In this document: positions 16,470-24,844 of the stretch, piece after piece
Position numbering within the stretch: position 1 is the first letter of the stretch
Layout: every line of letters starts with the position of its first letter
Origin: an uncultured candidate division WPS-2 bacterium
Lineage (GTDB): Bacteria; Vulcanimicrobiota; Vulcanimicrobiia; Vulcanimicrobiales; Vulcanimicrobiaceae
Assembly: GCA_937927945.1 (NCBI GenBank)
Contig: CALEYW010000061.1
Location: 25,483 to 89,482, forward strand
Length of the DNA stretch: 64,000 bases
Direction of reading: 5' to 3'
Program-made: the position numbers and the translations under genes
Notes under the pieces: model-generated
The model's database searches: none
Seen by the model: the letters and a program-made list of their open reading frames with translations, nothing else
Told to the model about the DNA's origin: nothing

Positions 16470-17469
16470 ATCCCCGGCCCAGGAACGAGCGCGCGTTTTC
16501 GCCCAGGATCGCGGCACGCGCGGCGTCGTCCAAGCCCGGCAGCCGCGCGACGGTGCCGCGCGGGTCGTCGATTCCCATGTCGAACGGACGGTCCGTCCCG
16601 ACGACGACGCGCCCGGCGCCCAGGCGCGACACCAAGTACGCCAGCAACGCGTCATCGTGGGTGATGGTGTCGACGTACAGCTGCGCCAGATACGCGCTCG
16701 GTGGTTTCGGAATCGTCTTCGTTTCGGGGCGCACGCGGTATCCGTGATCGAGCCGGCCCGCGATGTACGGCAGCGTCCCGCCGCCGTGCGCGAGAATCAT
16801 GGTGAGCTGAGGAAAGCGCTCGAAGACGCCTGCGAAGATCAGCCGTGCCGCGATCAGCCCGGTCTCCGACGGGTTTCCGAACAAGTTGCCGAGGTAGTAC
16901 GCGGCCGCGCGCTCGCCGCCGAGTTCGTGGTGCGGGTGCATGAAGACGGGGACGTCGAGCTCGCAGCACGCCGCCCAGAACGGATCGAGCGCGGGTGCGT
17001 CGAGCGGGGCGCCGGCGACGCTGGACCCGATCTCGACGCCCCAGCAGCCGAGCTCCTCGACGGACCGACGCAGTTCGGCGACGGCCGCCGCCGGCGCTTG
17101 CAGCGGGACGGTCGCGAACGCCGCGAAGGCGCCCGGCGCCCGCGCGACCGTCGCGGCGAGGGCGTCGTTGCCGGCCCGGCAGATCGCGGCGCCCAGCTCC
17201 GGGCCGGCGCCGTAGGCGAAATAGAACGGCGGCAAACAGACGATCTGGCGATCGATCCCCTGGGCGCGCGCCAGGGCGGCCCGCTCGTCGAAGTCGTACA
17301 GCAGCGAGAAATACGGAAGGCGCGAGCGTTCGGCGGCATAGCCGCAGACCGAGCGGTCGAGGTCCAATACCCCGTCGTCCTTGCGGGCATCGACCAGACC
17401 GCGGCCGCGCAGCATCTCGACGAACGCGTCGGGGAGAAAGTGCGCGTGGCAATCGATGCAGACCGGCAT
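16429..17469 (-). CDS. Amidohydrolase family 2 (ACMSD-like metal-dependent hydrolase/decarboxylase)
   Basis: A 346-residue TIM-barrel enzyme with the N-terminal metal motif DCHAHFLP, VFMHPHHELGG, LAHGGGTLPY and VVGTDRPFDMGI (metal Asp). The layout fits the amidohydrolase_2 family, which includes aminocarboxymuconate semialdehyde decarboxylase and other aromatic-acid decarboxylases. Being close to an LLM monooxygenase and flavin reductase suggests a role in the same degradative route. Substrate not determinable. A convergent 41-base overlap with the TetR gene is unusual but both frames carry clear family similarity. Confidence 0.85.
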   Translation of the reverse strand: MPVCIDCHAHFLPDAFVEMLRGRGLVDARKDDGVLDLDRSVCGYAAERSRLPYFSLLYDFDERAALARAQGIDRQIVCLPPFYFAYGAGPELGAAICRAGNDALAATVARAPGAFAAFATVPLQAPAAAVAELRRSVEELGCWGVEIGSSVAGAPLDAPALDPFWAACCELDVPVFMHPHHELGGERAAAYYLGNLFGNPSETGLIAARLIFAGVFERFPQLTMILAHGGGTLPYIAGRLDHGYRVRPETKTIPKPPSAYLAQLYVDTITHDDALLAYLVSRLGAGRVVVGTDRPFDMGIDDPRGTVARLPGLDDAARAAILGENARSFLGRGFSSAGAASLPSSS

Positions 17470-17496
17470 GGTGGCTCCTCGTCGCGCCTGGACCGC

Positions 17497-17538
17497 TTGA
17501 CACGGCTCCGCGGGCGTGCTTTTTTATCGGTAGATAAA
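17497..17538 (+). promoter_or_regulatory. Promoter with palindromic operator candidate upstream of flavin reductase
   Basis: TTGACA (17497-17502) is followed after 17 bases by a T-rich stretch that can serve as a -10. The perfect inverted repeat TTTATCGGTAGATAAA (17523-17538; 6-bp arms, 4-bp spacer) overlaps the expected start of transcription. It is one of very few AT-rich patches in this region and lies between divergent genes. A repressor site is the simplest reading. Confidence 0.5.
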
Positions 17539-17545
17539 TAACCCT

Positions 17546-18079
17546 TTGCGCTGCGAAGGGGGGAGTTCGACGAGAGACGAGCACGCCGGCGCGTCGTTCG
17601 ACGCGCGCGATCTGCGCAACGCGCTGGGAACGTTCGCGACCGGAGTCGCGATCATCACCGCCTGCGACGCCGACGGCAGGCTCGTCGGGCTCACCGGCAA
17701 CTCGTTCAGCTCGGTCTCGCTCGAACCGCCGCTCGTGCTGTGGAGCCTCTCGCGGGCCGCGCCGAGCCTGCCGGCGTTCCGCGCCGCGACGCACTTCGGC
17801 GTCAACGTCCTGGGCAGCGAGCACCGCGAGATCTCCGCGCGTTTCGCGCGCCCGCAGCGCGACAAATTCGACGGCGTGCCCTATCGCCTCGGCGAATTCG
17901 GCGTGCCGCTGATCGAGGGAGCGGCAGCGCACTTCGAGTGCCGCATCGTCGACCGCTACTACGGCGGCGATCACGAGATTTTTCTCGGGCACGTCGAACG
18001 CTACGCGTACGAACGCAAGCCGACGCTCTTGTTCTGCCACGGCGCCTATCACCGCGCACACCCGCTCACCGACGCTTAG
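17546..18079 (+). CDS. Flavin reductase family protein (HpaC-like FMN reductase)
   Basis: A 177-residue flavin reductase-domain protein: LRNALGTFATGVAIITA, GLTGNSFSSVSLEPPLVLWSL, HFGVNVL and DHEIFLGHVE, matching small components of two-component flavin monooxygenases that reduce FMN with NAD(P)H. The only in-frame start before the conserved block is TTG at 17546, with no clear ribosome-binding site, so the exact start is uncertain. It could supply reduced flavin to the LLM monooxygenase. Ends four bases before the convergent cytochrome gene. Confidence 0.85.
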   Translation: MRCEGGSSTRDEHAGASFDARDLRNALGTFATGVAIITACDADGRLVGLTGNSFSSVSLEPPLVLWSLSRAAPSLPAFRAATHFGVNVLGSEHREISARFARPQRDKFDGVPYRLGEFGVPLIEGAAAHFECRIVDRYYGGDHEIFLGHVERYAYERKPTLLFCHGAYHRAHPLTDA

Positions 18080-18083
18080 CGCG

Positions 18084-19256
18084 TCACTTCACCGCGCACG
18101 TTCCGAGCTTCGGATTGGCGGGCTTCGCGCCCGGTACCGGGCCGAGTTTCACCTTGGCGAGCGCAGGGCTCGCGGTTTGCGGAAACGGTTTCGACCCGGC
18201 CGGATAACAATTGGCCGCCAGCAGAAACGCCGTCACGTCGGCGTACTGCTTCGGCGTGAGCGAACCGGGATTCGAGAACGGCATGTTGTCGAAAACGGTC
18301 GTGCGCAGGTCCTGCAGCGTCCACTTGTTGCGCTGCGCGTTCACCAAGAATTCGGTGCCGGCGACGCCCGGACCGGCCGTGCCTTGCAGATCGGCACCGT
18401 GACATTGCAGGCAGGTGCGGCGATACACCGCCATCCCGGCGTGCGCTTGCGCGGCCGTGTACGGCGCCGATGCGGCGCTCGTCACGACCGCGCGGGTGCG
18501 CTGAAGGCGGGAACCTTTGCTGCTGCATTGCGCCGACGCCGCACGAGCCATCGGCGCGTACAACACGACCGTGTCGCCGAGGAGCTCGACGCGGCTGACG
18601 CCCAGCCCCGCCGGAATCCCGGCCGCCGCGGTGCTGCGCGGCAGCGCGACGTACGCCAGCCTGCCGGCGACGACGCCGTACGCCGGCGCGCTCTTCGGCG
18701 AACCGCACCCGGAGACGACGGACGATCCGGCGGGGACGCCGAGCGACGTGTTCGCGAGCGCACCGGTCAGGCCGCCGAGGACGCCGCCTTCTGACGATCG
18801 GCCGGCGACCAGCGCCAGGCTCGCCAGGGCGCGCGTCAGATCGGCTTGATATTCTTCCATCTCTTTCTGACCGAGCGCGCTCTCCAAATTCGCGGCGGCC
18901 GCGAGCACGTTCGCTTTCGCGCCCTGCACCGCGGGCGTCCAGAGCGACGAGCCGGTTTGGTCGAGCATCCGGTCCAGATGACCGAGGGTTCCGACGCCGT
19001 CGCCGGGGTCGCCGAACGACGCCGCGTAGCCGTCGTCACGGCGGCCGACCAGCGCGTTCATCGCCCGATGCGCCGCGCGCAGGTAGGCCGCGTGTCCGAC
19101 GGCATAGCCGTCCTCGATGCGGACGATCTCCGCCACGGCAGCGCGCATGTCGGCGAGCGCGGCGATCGCGCCGGCATGGTCGTCCGGCGCCGATCGCGCC
19201 GGCACCGCGCCGCCGAGGACGACGACGGCGGCGAGGGACAGCGCGATCGTGTGCAT
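18084..19256 (-). CDS. Exported c-type cytochrome with a large uncharacterised N-terminal domain
   Basis: A 390-residue secreted protein. A signal peptide (HTIALSLAAVVVLGG) is followed by about 240 residues without a family I recognise, partly helical (residues 35-125) and with two cysteines. The heme-binding CLQCH motif lies in the last third, with GTAGPGVAGTEF and the distal-methionine candidate NMPFSNPGSL. It lies 20 bases downstream of the PQQ dehydrogenase gene on the same strand, so it is the likely electron acceptor of that enzyme. The ATG at 19256 is selected because the signal peptide starts there. Typical companion cytochromes are much shorter. Confidence 0.82.
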   Translation of the reverse strand: MHTIALSLAAVVVLGGAVPARSAPDDHAGAIAALADMRAAVAEIVRIEDGYAVGHAAYLRAAHRAMNALVGRRDDGYAASFGDPGDGVGTLGHLDRMLDQTGSSLWTPAVQGAKANVLAAAANLESALGQKEMEEYQADLTRALASLALVAGRSSEGGVLGGLTGALANTSLGVPAGSSVVSGCGSPKSAPAYGVVAGRLAYVALPRSTAAAGIPAGLGVSRVELLGDTVVLYAPMARAASAQCSSKGSRLQRTRAVVTSAASAPYTAAQAHAGMAVYRRTCLQCHGADLQGTAGPGVAGTEFLVNAQRNKWTLQDLRTTVFDNMPFSNPGSLTPKQYADVTAFLLAANCYPAGSKPFPQTASPALAKVKLGPVPGAKPANPKLGTCAVK

Positions 19257-19276
19257 CGAGATTCTCCAGGCCGGTC

Positions 19277-20935
19277 CTACGGCAGGGTGAAGGCGGTGAT
19301 CATTGCCGACGTCGGATGCGAATACTTGCCCTCCAGCGTGGGCGCACCCTGATTGAGACGCGGATCGGCGAAGTTGACGCCGGCCGGCCCCGCTGCGATG
19401 ACGACGTACTGCTTCCCGCCCACGACGTAGGACCCGGCCGGCGCTTGAATCGTCATTTTGGTCGGATAGTGCCACAGCACGCTGCCGCTCTTGGCATCGT
19501 ACGCCGTGAAGTCGCCGTTGACGCCGCCGGTGAACACCACGCCGGTCGACATCGAAAGCGCACCGCCGATCTGCGGAAACGCGAGATGCTTGCGCCAGAG
19601 AAACTTTCCGGTGCCGATGTCGATCGCGCTCATGTAGCCGGTGCTCGGCCCGTAGAGCGCCGGGAACGCGCCGCCCAGATAGAACTGGCCGGAGACGTAG
19701 GTTGCCGTGCCCTGCGACTTCCAGATGCCGCATTGATCGACGCTCGGCACGTAGAAGGCATTGGTTTCGGGCATGTAGCTGCCGCCGTTGAACTCGACGC
19801 CGCCGTTCGTGTTCGGACATGCGATGTCGCCCTTGCGGTTCGGCTGGGTGTTCTGCCCCTTCTGGGTGCTGACGGCGACGCGATAGACCTGTGCCCCGGT
19901 TCCGGCGTCCAGGACCCAGAAGTTGCCGCCCTTGTCACCGGCGGCGACCAGATTGCGTGACGCGCCCTTCACGGTCCCGGTGAAGAGAACCGGCGGCATC
20001 GCCGGATCCCAATCGTGCGTGTCGTGCGGGATGAACTGGTGGTACCACTTGATCTTCGGCTTCGCACCGCTGACGTCGAGCGCGACCATCGAGTTGGTGT
20101 AGAGGTTCGCACCCTTGCGGATCGTGCCGAGGAAATCCGGTTGCGGATTGCCCAGATCGACGTAGATCGTGCTCGTTGCGGGATCGATCGCGAGACCGCT
20201 CCAGATGGCGCCGCCCCCACGCTTCCACGAGTCGCCGCTCCAGGTCTCGTGGCCGGGTTCGCCCGGCCCCGGGACCGCGTTCCAATCCCACAGCCGCTTT
20301 CCGGTCGCCGCATCGTACGCGCTGAGATAGCCGATCCCGCCCCAGTCCCCGTTCGAGGCGCCGAGCAGCAGCATGTTCTTGTACGGCACCGGCTGCATCG
20401 TGAAGAACGTGTTCGACACGTCGTGCGCCGCGACGACGTTCCAGGCGGGTTTGCCGGTCGTTGCGTCGAGCGCGATCAGGTGGCCGTCGAGCGTCGCTTC
20501 GTAGACCTTTCCGTCGCCGAGCGCGACGCCGCGATTCGCCGAGAACGCGATGACGTGCGGCTTGTACGGGAAATGCCACTTGACCGTGCCGGTCTTCGCG
20601 TCGAGCGCGTACACGTCGTTGTGCGACGACGTGACGTACATCGTCCCGTTCCACACGATCGGGGCGACCTCGAGCGGTCCGCGCGCGTCGACCTTCACCG
20701 TCCACGCCTTCTTGAGCGTGCCGACGTTGCCGGCGGTGATCGATCCGCCCGCAAGGTAGCGGTTTCCGCCGTAGTTGCGCGCCGGCAAAATCCAGTTTGC
20801 GGCGTCTTTGTCGGCGGCCGCAAACGCGTCCGCGGTCGGCCACGCGTTCTGCGCGCCCACGCCCGCCGGACCGACGGCGGAGATGGTTGCCACAAAGGCG
20901 GCGAGGATGGTCAGCACGATCACCCGGTGCGACAT
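19277..20935 (-). CDS. PQQ-dependent alcohol dehydrogenase (quinoprotein)
   Basis: A 552-residue exported eight-bladed propeller protein: signal peptide, then NWILPARNYGGNRY, propeller repeats (YALDAKTGTVKW, IALDATTGKPAW, LSAYDAATGKRLW), HETWSGDSWKRGGGA, GNPQPD and the HDTHDWDP segment with calcium and catalytic residues. It oxidises alcohols or aldehydes in the periplasm and passes electrons to cytochrome c, encoded immediately downstream. The position of the usual vicinal cysteine pair near the active site reads FSANRG instead. A strong ribosome-binding site (AGGAGGG) precedes the ATG at 20935. Whether calcium or lanthanide is used cannot be told from the motif with confidence. Confidence 0.9.
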   Translation of the reverse strand: MSHRVIVLTILAAFVATISAVGPAGVGAQNAWPTADAFAAADKDAANWILPARNYGGNRYLAGGSITAGNVGTLKKAWTVKVDARGPLEVAPIVWNGTMYVTSSHNDVYALDAKTGTVKWHFPYKPHVIAFSANRGVALGDGKVYEATLDGHLIALDATTGKPAWNVVAAHDVSNTFFTMQPVPYKNMLLLGASNGDWGGIGYLSAYDAATGKRLWDWNAVPGPGEPGHETWSGDSWKRGGGAIWSGLAIDPATSTIYVDLGNPQPDFLGTIRKGANLYTNSMVALDVSGAKPKIKWYHQFIPHDTHDWDPAMPPVLFTGTVKGASRNLVAAGDKGGNFWVLDAGTGAQVYRVAVSTQKGQNTQPNRKGDIACPNTNGGVEFNGGSYMPETNAFYVPSVDQCGIWKSQGTATYVSGQFYLGGAFPALYGPSTGYMSAIDIGTGKFLWRKHLAFPQIGGALSMSTGVVFTGGVNGDFTAYDAKSGSVLWHYPTKMTIQAPAGSYVVGGKQYVVIAAGPAGVNFADPRLNQGAPTLEGKYSHPTSAMITAFTLP

Positions 20936-21020
20936 GAGTGCCCTCCTAAGGTCAGCCTGCGCTGGTTGCACGACGCGACTTGCTCGAATTGACTCCGCGG
21001 TCCTAGCGGGCGAGCGCCCG

Positions 21021-22751
21021 TCAGCCGACGATCGGCAGGACGACGAACGCCGCGCGTTCGGGGTCGACGTGCAGCACGTTCGTTCCGCCGAACGCGGCCG
21101 CCGGGCGATCGCGCGGATCGTCGTGCAGAAACGGACCGCAGCCGGTCATCTCGTTCTTGAAGTTGGAGAGCCGTCCGCCGCCGCCGCCCGGATAGACGTA
21201 GTCGTTGCCGCGCACGCTCAGCGCCAGCCGGTACCCGGCCGGCAGAACGATCGAGGTCGGCCACAGCTCGACGTCGAGTTGGACCGCCTCGCCGGGGACG
21301 AGCGGCTGCGGGTGCGCGTGCGTGTGGTACGGCCGGTATTCGGTCGAGAGTTCCGGATCGTGCGCGCGATGCGACGCGCGCAGCCAGCCCTGCGCGAGCG
21401 GCGTGTGCGGGTCGATGGCGCCTTGAAAGACGACCTCCGTGCCGTCGGGCGCGAACGCGCGCAGCACGACGAAGACATCCGCATCGGTCGTGGACGACGC
21501 GACGAACAGCCGCGCGGCGAGCGGTCCGGTGATCTCCGTCTCCCGCTCGAACGGCTCGGCGACGAACGTGACGCCGGCGCCGAGCGCGTCGTACGCGAGC
21601 TGGCCGCTCGCGGTGCTCGGCGTTGCGCGAAGCGCGCGCGCGTCGAGGTCGAGATAGCGTTTCGTCCAGCGCGTCCCCGGAATCGGCCACGCGGCTTCGT
21701 GACGTTCCACGAAGCGATCGAGGTGCCGCACTTGCAGGCGCACGCGCGGCTCGTCCGGCCATCCGCCGGCGTCGTCTTTGAGGTAGCGCGCGAAGAAGCG
21801 CTTCTGCAGATCGACGCCGTAGGCGGTGTAGAATTCGGTCCAGTGCTCGATCCCGTGCACTTCGAGCCACTTCTCGCGCGATGCGGCGCGGACGAACCCC
21901 TCGAAGTTTCCGCGCGGGTGCAGGCCTTGGCCGCCCCAGTTCGCGGCCGACAGAAACGGAACGACGATGCGTTCCCACACGGGTGAGCGCGAGCGATGGT
22001 AGTCGTCGTCGAGCGGATGCGCCAGGATGTCGCCGCCGAAATCGGCGCGGTTGCGCGCCAGCTCGTCGTCGGAGAGCGTCTCCGGTCCGCAGGCGAGCTC
22101 GCCGGTCACCCTGCTGCGCGGTCCACGCTCGCCGACGCCGTGCTGCACGGTCTTCACCTGCATGTCGTACCAGTTCTGCGCGAACGTGCACAGGATGCCG
22201 CCGTGGTGCGTCACGTCGCGATAGAAATCGGCCGCGCCTTCCCACACGCACATCGCTGCGAGATGCGGTGGCTGCAGCGACGCGACGTACCACTGGTTCA
22301 TCGCGTAGTACGAGATGCCGTTGAGACCGACCCGGCCGCTGCTCCACGGCTGCACGCCCGCCCAGGCGATGCACGCCGCGAGATCGTGCGCCTCGCGGGC
22401 TGACCACGGATCGAGAAAGCCCGGCGAACGCCCCGCACCGCGCGAATCGACCCGCACGCAGACGTAGCCGTCCGGGACCCATTTCTCCGGATCGACGACC
22501 TCCCAGTTCTGATACGCGTTCGTCGACCCGGCGGTCACGTCCGGATGCTGTTGCGCCATCCGTTCCCACGCGCTCGGATAGCCCTCTTGAAAGGCGAGAC
22601 CCTTGGCGTACGGTCCGTAGCTGAGGATGACCGGATACCGTCCGTCGCCGGCCGGACGGAACACGTCCGAGCGCAGCACGACCCCGTCGTCCAACGTGAT
22701 CGGCACATCCCAGTCGATCCGCATGGAAGGGCCGACACCCTCAGGTTCCAT
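21021..22751 (-). CDS. CocE/NonD family alpha/beta hydrolase (X-Pro dipeptidyl-peptidase-like)
   Basis: About 576 residues. The N-terminal alpha/beta hydrolase domain has the nucleophile motif GLNGISYYAMNQW, DSRGAGRSPG and the DGVVLRSDVFRP start typical of S15/CocE proteins. The C-terminal jelly-roll domain carries the diagnostic blocks ITGPLAARLFVASSTTDADVF (in part) and RGNDYVYPG. Substrates in this family are esters, amides or acyl-proline peptides. The start could be GTG 22760, ATG 22751 or a later ATG at 22724. Divergent from an aldehyde dehydrogenase with about 50 bases between them. Confidence 0.86.
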   Translation of the reverse strand: MEPEGVGPSMRIDWDVPITLDDGVVLRSDVFRPAGDGRYPVILSYGPYAKGLAFQEGYPSAWERMAQQHPDVTAGSTNAYQNWEVVDPEKWVPDGYVCVRVDSRGAGRSPGFLDPWSAREAHDLAACIAWAGVQPWSSGRVGLNGISYYAMNQWYVASLQPPHLAAMCVWEGAADFYRDVTHHGGILCTFAQNWYDMQVKTVQHGVGERGPRSRVTGELACGPETLSDDELARNRADFGGDILAHPLDDDYHRSRSPVWERIVVPFLSAANWGGQGLHPRGNFEGFVRAASREKWLEVHGIEHWTEFYTAYGVDLQKRFFARYLKDDAGGWPDEPRVRLQVRHLDRFVERHEAAWPIPGTRWTKRYLDLDARALRATPSTASGQLAYDALGAGVTFVAEPFERETEITGPLAARLFVASSTTDADVFVVLRAFAPDGTEVVFQGAIDPHTPLAQGWLRASHRAHDPELSTEYRPYHTHAHPQPLVPGEAVQLDVELWPTSIVLPAGYRLALSVRGNDYVYPGGGGGRLSNFKNEMTGCGPFLHDDPRDRPAAAFGGTNVLHVDPERAAFVVLPIVG

Positions 22752-22806
22752 ATCAATCACTACGCGGATGCGGTCCGATCTCCCACCAAGTCAGGAGCAA
22801 TCGACG

Positions 22807-24312
22807 ATGACGACGCTCGACCCGAGCACGGTCCACCACCACGTGATCGACGGGCGCCCGCGCGAGAGTGCCGCCGGCCGGACGTTCGAGGTGCGCAACC
22901 CCGCCGACGGGACGCTCGTTGCGCAGGTCGCCGAAGGCGGCGCAGCCGAGGTCGACGCGGCGATCGTCGCGGCGCGCGCCGCGTTCGTCGACGGGCGGTG
23001 GTCGGGGCTGCCGGTCCGCGAGCGCCATCGCATCCTGAACCGCTTCGCCGACGCGATCGAGGCGGCGCTGCCCGATCTCTCCGAGCTGGAGTCGACGTGC
23101 ACCGGGCGGCCGCTGCGCGAGATGCGCGCGCAGCTCTCGCGTCTGCCCGAGTTCTACCGCTACTTCGCCGCGGTCGCGCGTACCGCGGAAGACGCGGTGA
23201 CACCGTTCGAAGGGACGTATCTGAACTACGTGCGGCGCGTTCCGCTCGGCGTCGTCGGGCTGATCACGCCGTGGAACCACCCGCTCTTGATCCTCACCAA
23301 GAAGCTGGCGCCCGCGCTGGCTGCCGGCAACACCGTGGTCGTCAAACCGTCCGAGTACACGCCGCTCACGACGCTGCAGCTGGCCCATCTCGCGCTGGAC
23401 GCCGGGATTCCGGCCGGCGTCTTCAACGTCGTCACCGGCTTCGGTGCCGAAGCGGGTGCGGCGCTCTGTTCCGACCGGCGGCTGGCGAAGATCGACCTGA
23501 CCGGCGGTACGGAAACCGGCCGCGCCGTCGCGCGTCTCGCCGGCGAGAACCTCATTCGCGCATCGTGCGAACTCGGCGGCAAGGCGCCGGTGATCGTGCT
23601 CCCCGACGCCGACCTCGATCGCGCCGCAGCGGGCGCGACGTTCGCCGCGTTCATCGCGAGCGGCCAGACCTGCATCGCGGGGACGCGCATCCTCGTGCAC
23701 GAGAGTCAGGCGGCCGCGCTGGTCGAGCGGATGATTGCGAAGGCGCGCGGCTTGCGGCTCGGCAACCCGCTCGATCCGCAGACGCAGCTCGGCCCGCAAG
23801 TATCGCAGCGGCAGGTCGAACGCACCGAGCGCTACGTCGAAATCGGCATCCGCGAAGGCGCGCGGCTCGCGACCGGCGGTCGCCGCGCAGGCGGCGAGCT
23901 TGCGAGCGGCTTCTTCTTCGAACCGACGATCTTCACCGGCGTGCAGCCGCAGATGCAGATCGCGCAGGACGAGATCTTCGGCCCGGTCACCTGTGTGATG
24001 ACCTATCGCGACGTCGACGACGCGGTCCGCATCGCCAACGACATCCCCTTCGGTCTGGGCGCTTCGGTATGGACCGGCGATGCGGCGCGCGGAATGCGTC
24101 TGGCGGAACGGTTGGAGTGCGGAATCGTGTGGGTCAACGATCACCACCGCATCGATCCGGCGATGCCGTGGGGCGGGATGAAAGACAGCGGCATGGGGCG
24201 CGAGTGCGGTTTGGAAGGCTACCGCGAGTACACGCAAACCAAGAGCGTGGTCGTCAACCTCGACGCCCCCGTCGATTGGTACGCCACGAGCGACGTCGTC
24301 CGGCTGAGCTGA
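22807..24312 (+). CDS. NAD(P)-dependent aldehyde dehydrogenase
   Basis: A 501-residue aldehyde dehydrogenase superfamily enzyme. Catalytic Glu255 lies in CELGGKAP and nucleophile Cys289 in SGQTCIAGTR; VVKPSEYTPL and FGPVTCVMTYRD mark the NAD and C-terminal regions. ATG at 22807 has AGGAGC upstream and is preferred over the frame's extension to 22627, which runs antisense through the neighbour. With the PQQ and zinc alcohol dehydrogenases around it, it may oxidise aldehydes from the same compounds. The closest family members act on hydroxymuconic semialdehyde or betaine-type aldehydes; no substrate is assigned. Confidence 0.9.
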   Translation: MTTLDPSTVHHHVIDGRPRESAAGRTFEVRNPADGTLVAQVAEGGAAEVDAAIVAARAAFVDGRWSGLPVRERHRILNRFADAIEAALPDLSELESTCTGRPLREMRAQLSRLPEFYRYFAAVARTAEDAVTPFEGTYLNYVRRVPLGVVGLITPWNHPLLILTKKLAPALAAGNTVVVKPSEYTPLTTLQLAHLALDAGIPAGVFNVVTGFGAEAGAALCSDRRLAKIDLTGGTETGRAVARLAGENLIRASCELGGKAPVIVLPDADLDRAAAGATFAAFIASGQTCIAGTRILVHESQAAALVERMIAKARGLRLGNPLDPQTQLGPQVSQRQVERTERYVEIGIREGARLATGGRRAGGELASGFFFEPTIFTGVQPQMQIAQDEIFGPVTCVMTYRDVDDAVRIANDIPFGLGASVWTGDAARGMRLAERLECGIVWVNDHHRIDPAMPWGGMKDSGMGRECGLEGYREYTQTKSVVVNLDAPVDWYATSDVVRLS

Positions 24313-24342
24313 CGGTTTCTCGCGGCCTTTCGGCGCGTTGCA

Positions 24343-24384
24343 GAGACGTACCGGACGGGTACCATTATGGAGTATCGACGTCTC
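24343..24384. promoter_or_regulatory. Nested inverted repeats upstream of His-rich metal-binding protein
   Basis: GAGACGT (24343-24349) pairs perfectly with ACGTCTC (24378-24384), and inside the arms GTACC-GGACG-GGTAC forms a second inverted repeat (24348-24362). The block lies in the 133-base gap before the His-rich gene. It could be an operator for a metal-responsive regulator or an RNA hairpin of the 5' leader. Confidence 0.35.
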
Positions 24385-24445
24385 GGTTGGTTGCTCGCCC
24401 AAGAGCTACTTCCGCGGCGCACTCACGGCCGAAGTGAGGCACACG

Positions 24446-24793
24446 ATGGCAGACCACAAGACGCACGATCAGCACGGGCATACGCACGCAGCCGGATGCG
24501 GACACACCTCCGTACTGCACGAAACGCACGTCGACTATCTCCACGACGGGCACTTGCATCACGTGCACGAAGCGCACATCGACGAACACGTGCTTGGAGT
24601 CTCGGGCACGAATCCGCAGGACTGTGAGGGCGGGCACGACTGCGCGGGCCACGACGCGGACCACAAACACGGCTCGACGTGCGGCCACGAGACCGTTCCG
24701 CACGGAAGCCACGCCGACTACCTCGTCGCCGGTCACCTGCACAATCAGCACGGCGGGCACTGCGACGATCACGGAAAGCTCGCCCCTGCTTGA
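24446..24793 (+). CDS. Histidine-rich putative metal-binding protein with internal duplication
   Basis: A 115-residue cytoplasmic protein, more than one fifth His and with several Cys. It contains two related units: CGHTSVLHETHVDYLHDGHL...DEHV and CGHETVPHGSHADYLVAGHL...DDHG. Such duplicated HxDYLxxGHLH proteins are widespread and often annotated vaguely as zinc-transporter related; a zinc or nickel buffering role is an inference from composition. The ATG at 24446 begins the His-rich region; the frame is open back to 24338 without similarity. It sits among metal-dependent oxidoreductases but without obvious operon partners. Confidence 0.75.
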   Translation: MADHKTHDQHGHTHAAGCGHTSVLHETHVDYLHDGHLHHVHEAHIDEHVLGVSGTNPQDCEGGHDCAGHDADHKHGSTCGHETVPHGSHADYLVAGHLHNQHGGHCDDHGKLAPA

Positions 24794-24844
24794 ACTCCAC
24801 GATCGGCCGCGTTCAGCGTACCGGCCGTGTGCCGGTGGGCGCGT

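Noticed and set aside
22753..24402. Long minus-strand ORF of 549 codons opposite the aldehyde dehydrogenase
   Set aside because: It is an antisense shadow typical of GC-rich coding; composition is Arg/Asp/Val-rich, without motifs, while the plus strand encodes a full aldehyde dehydrogenase.
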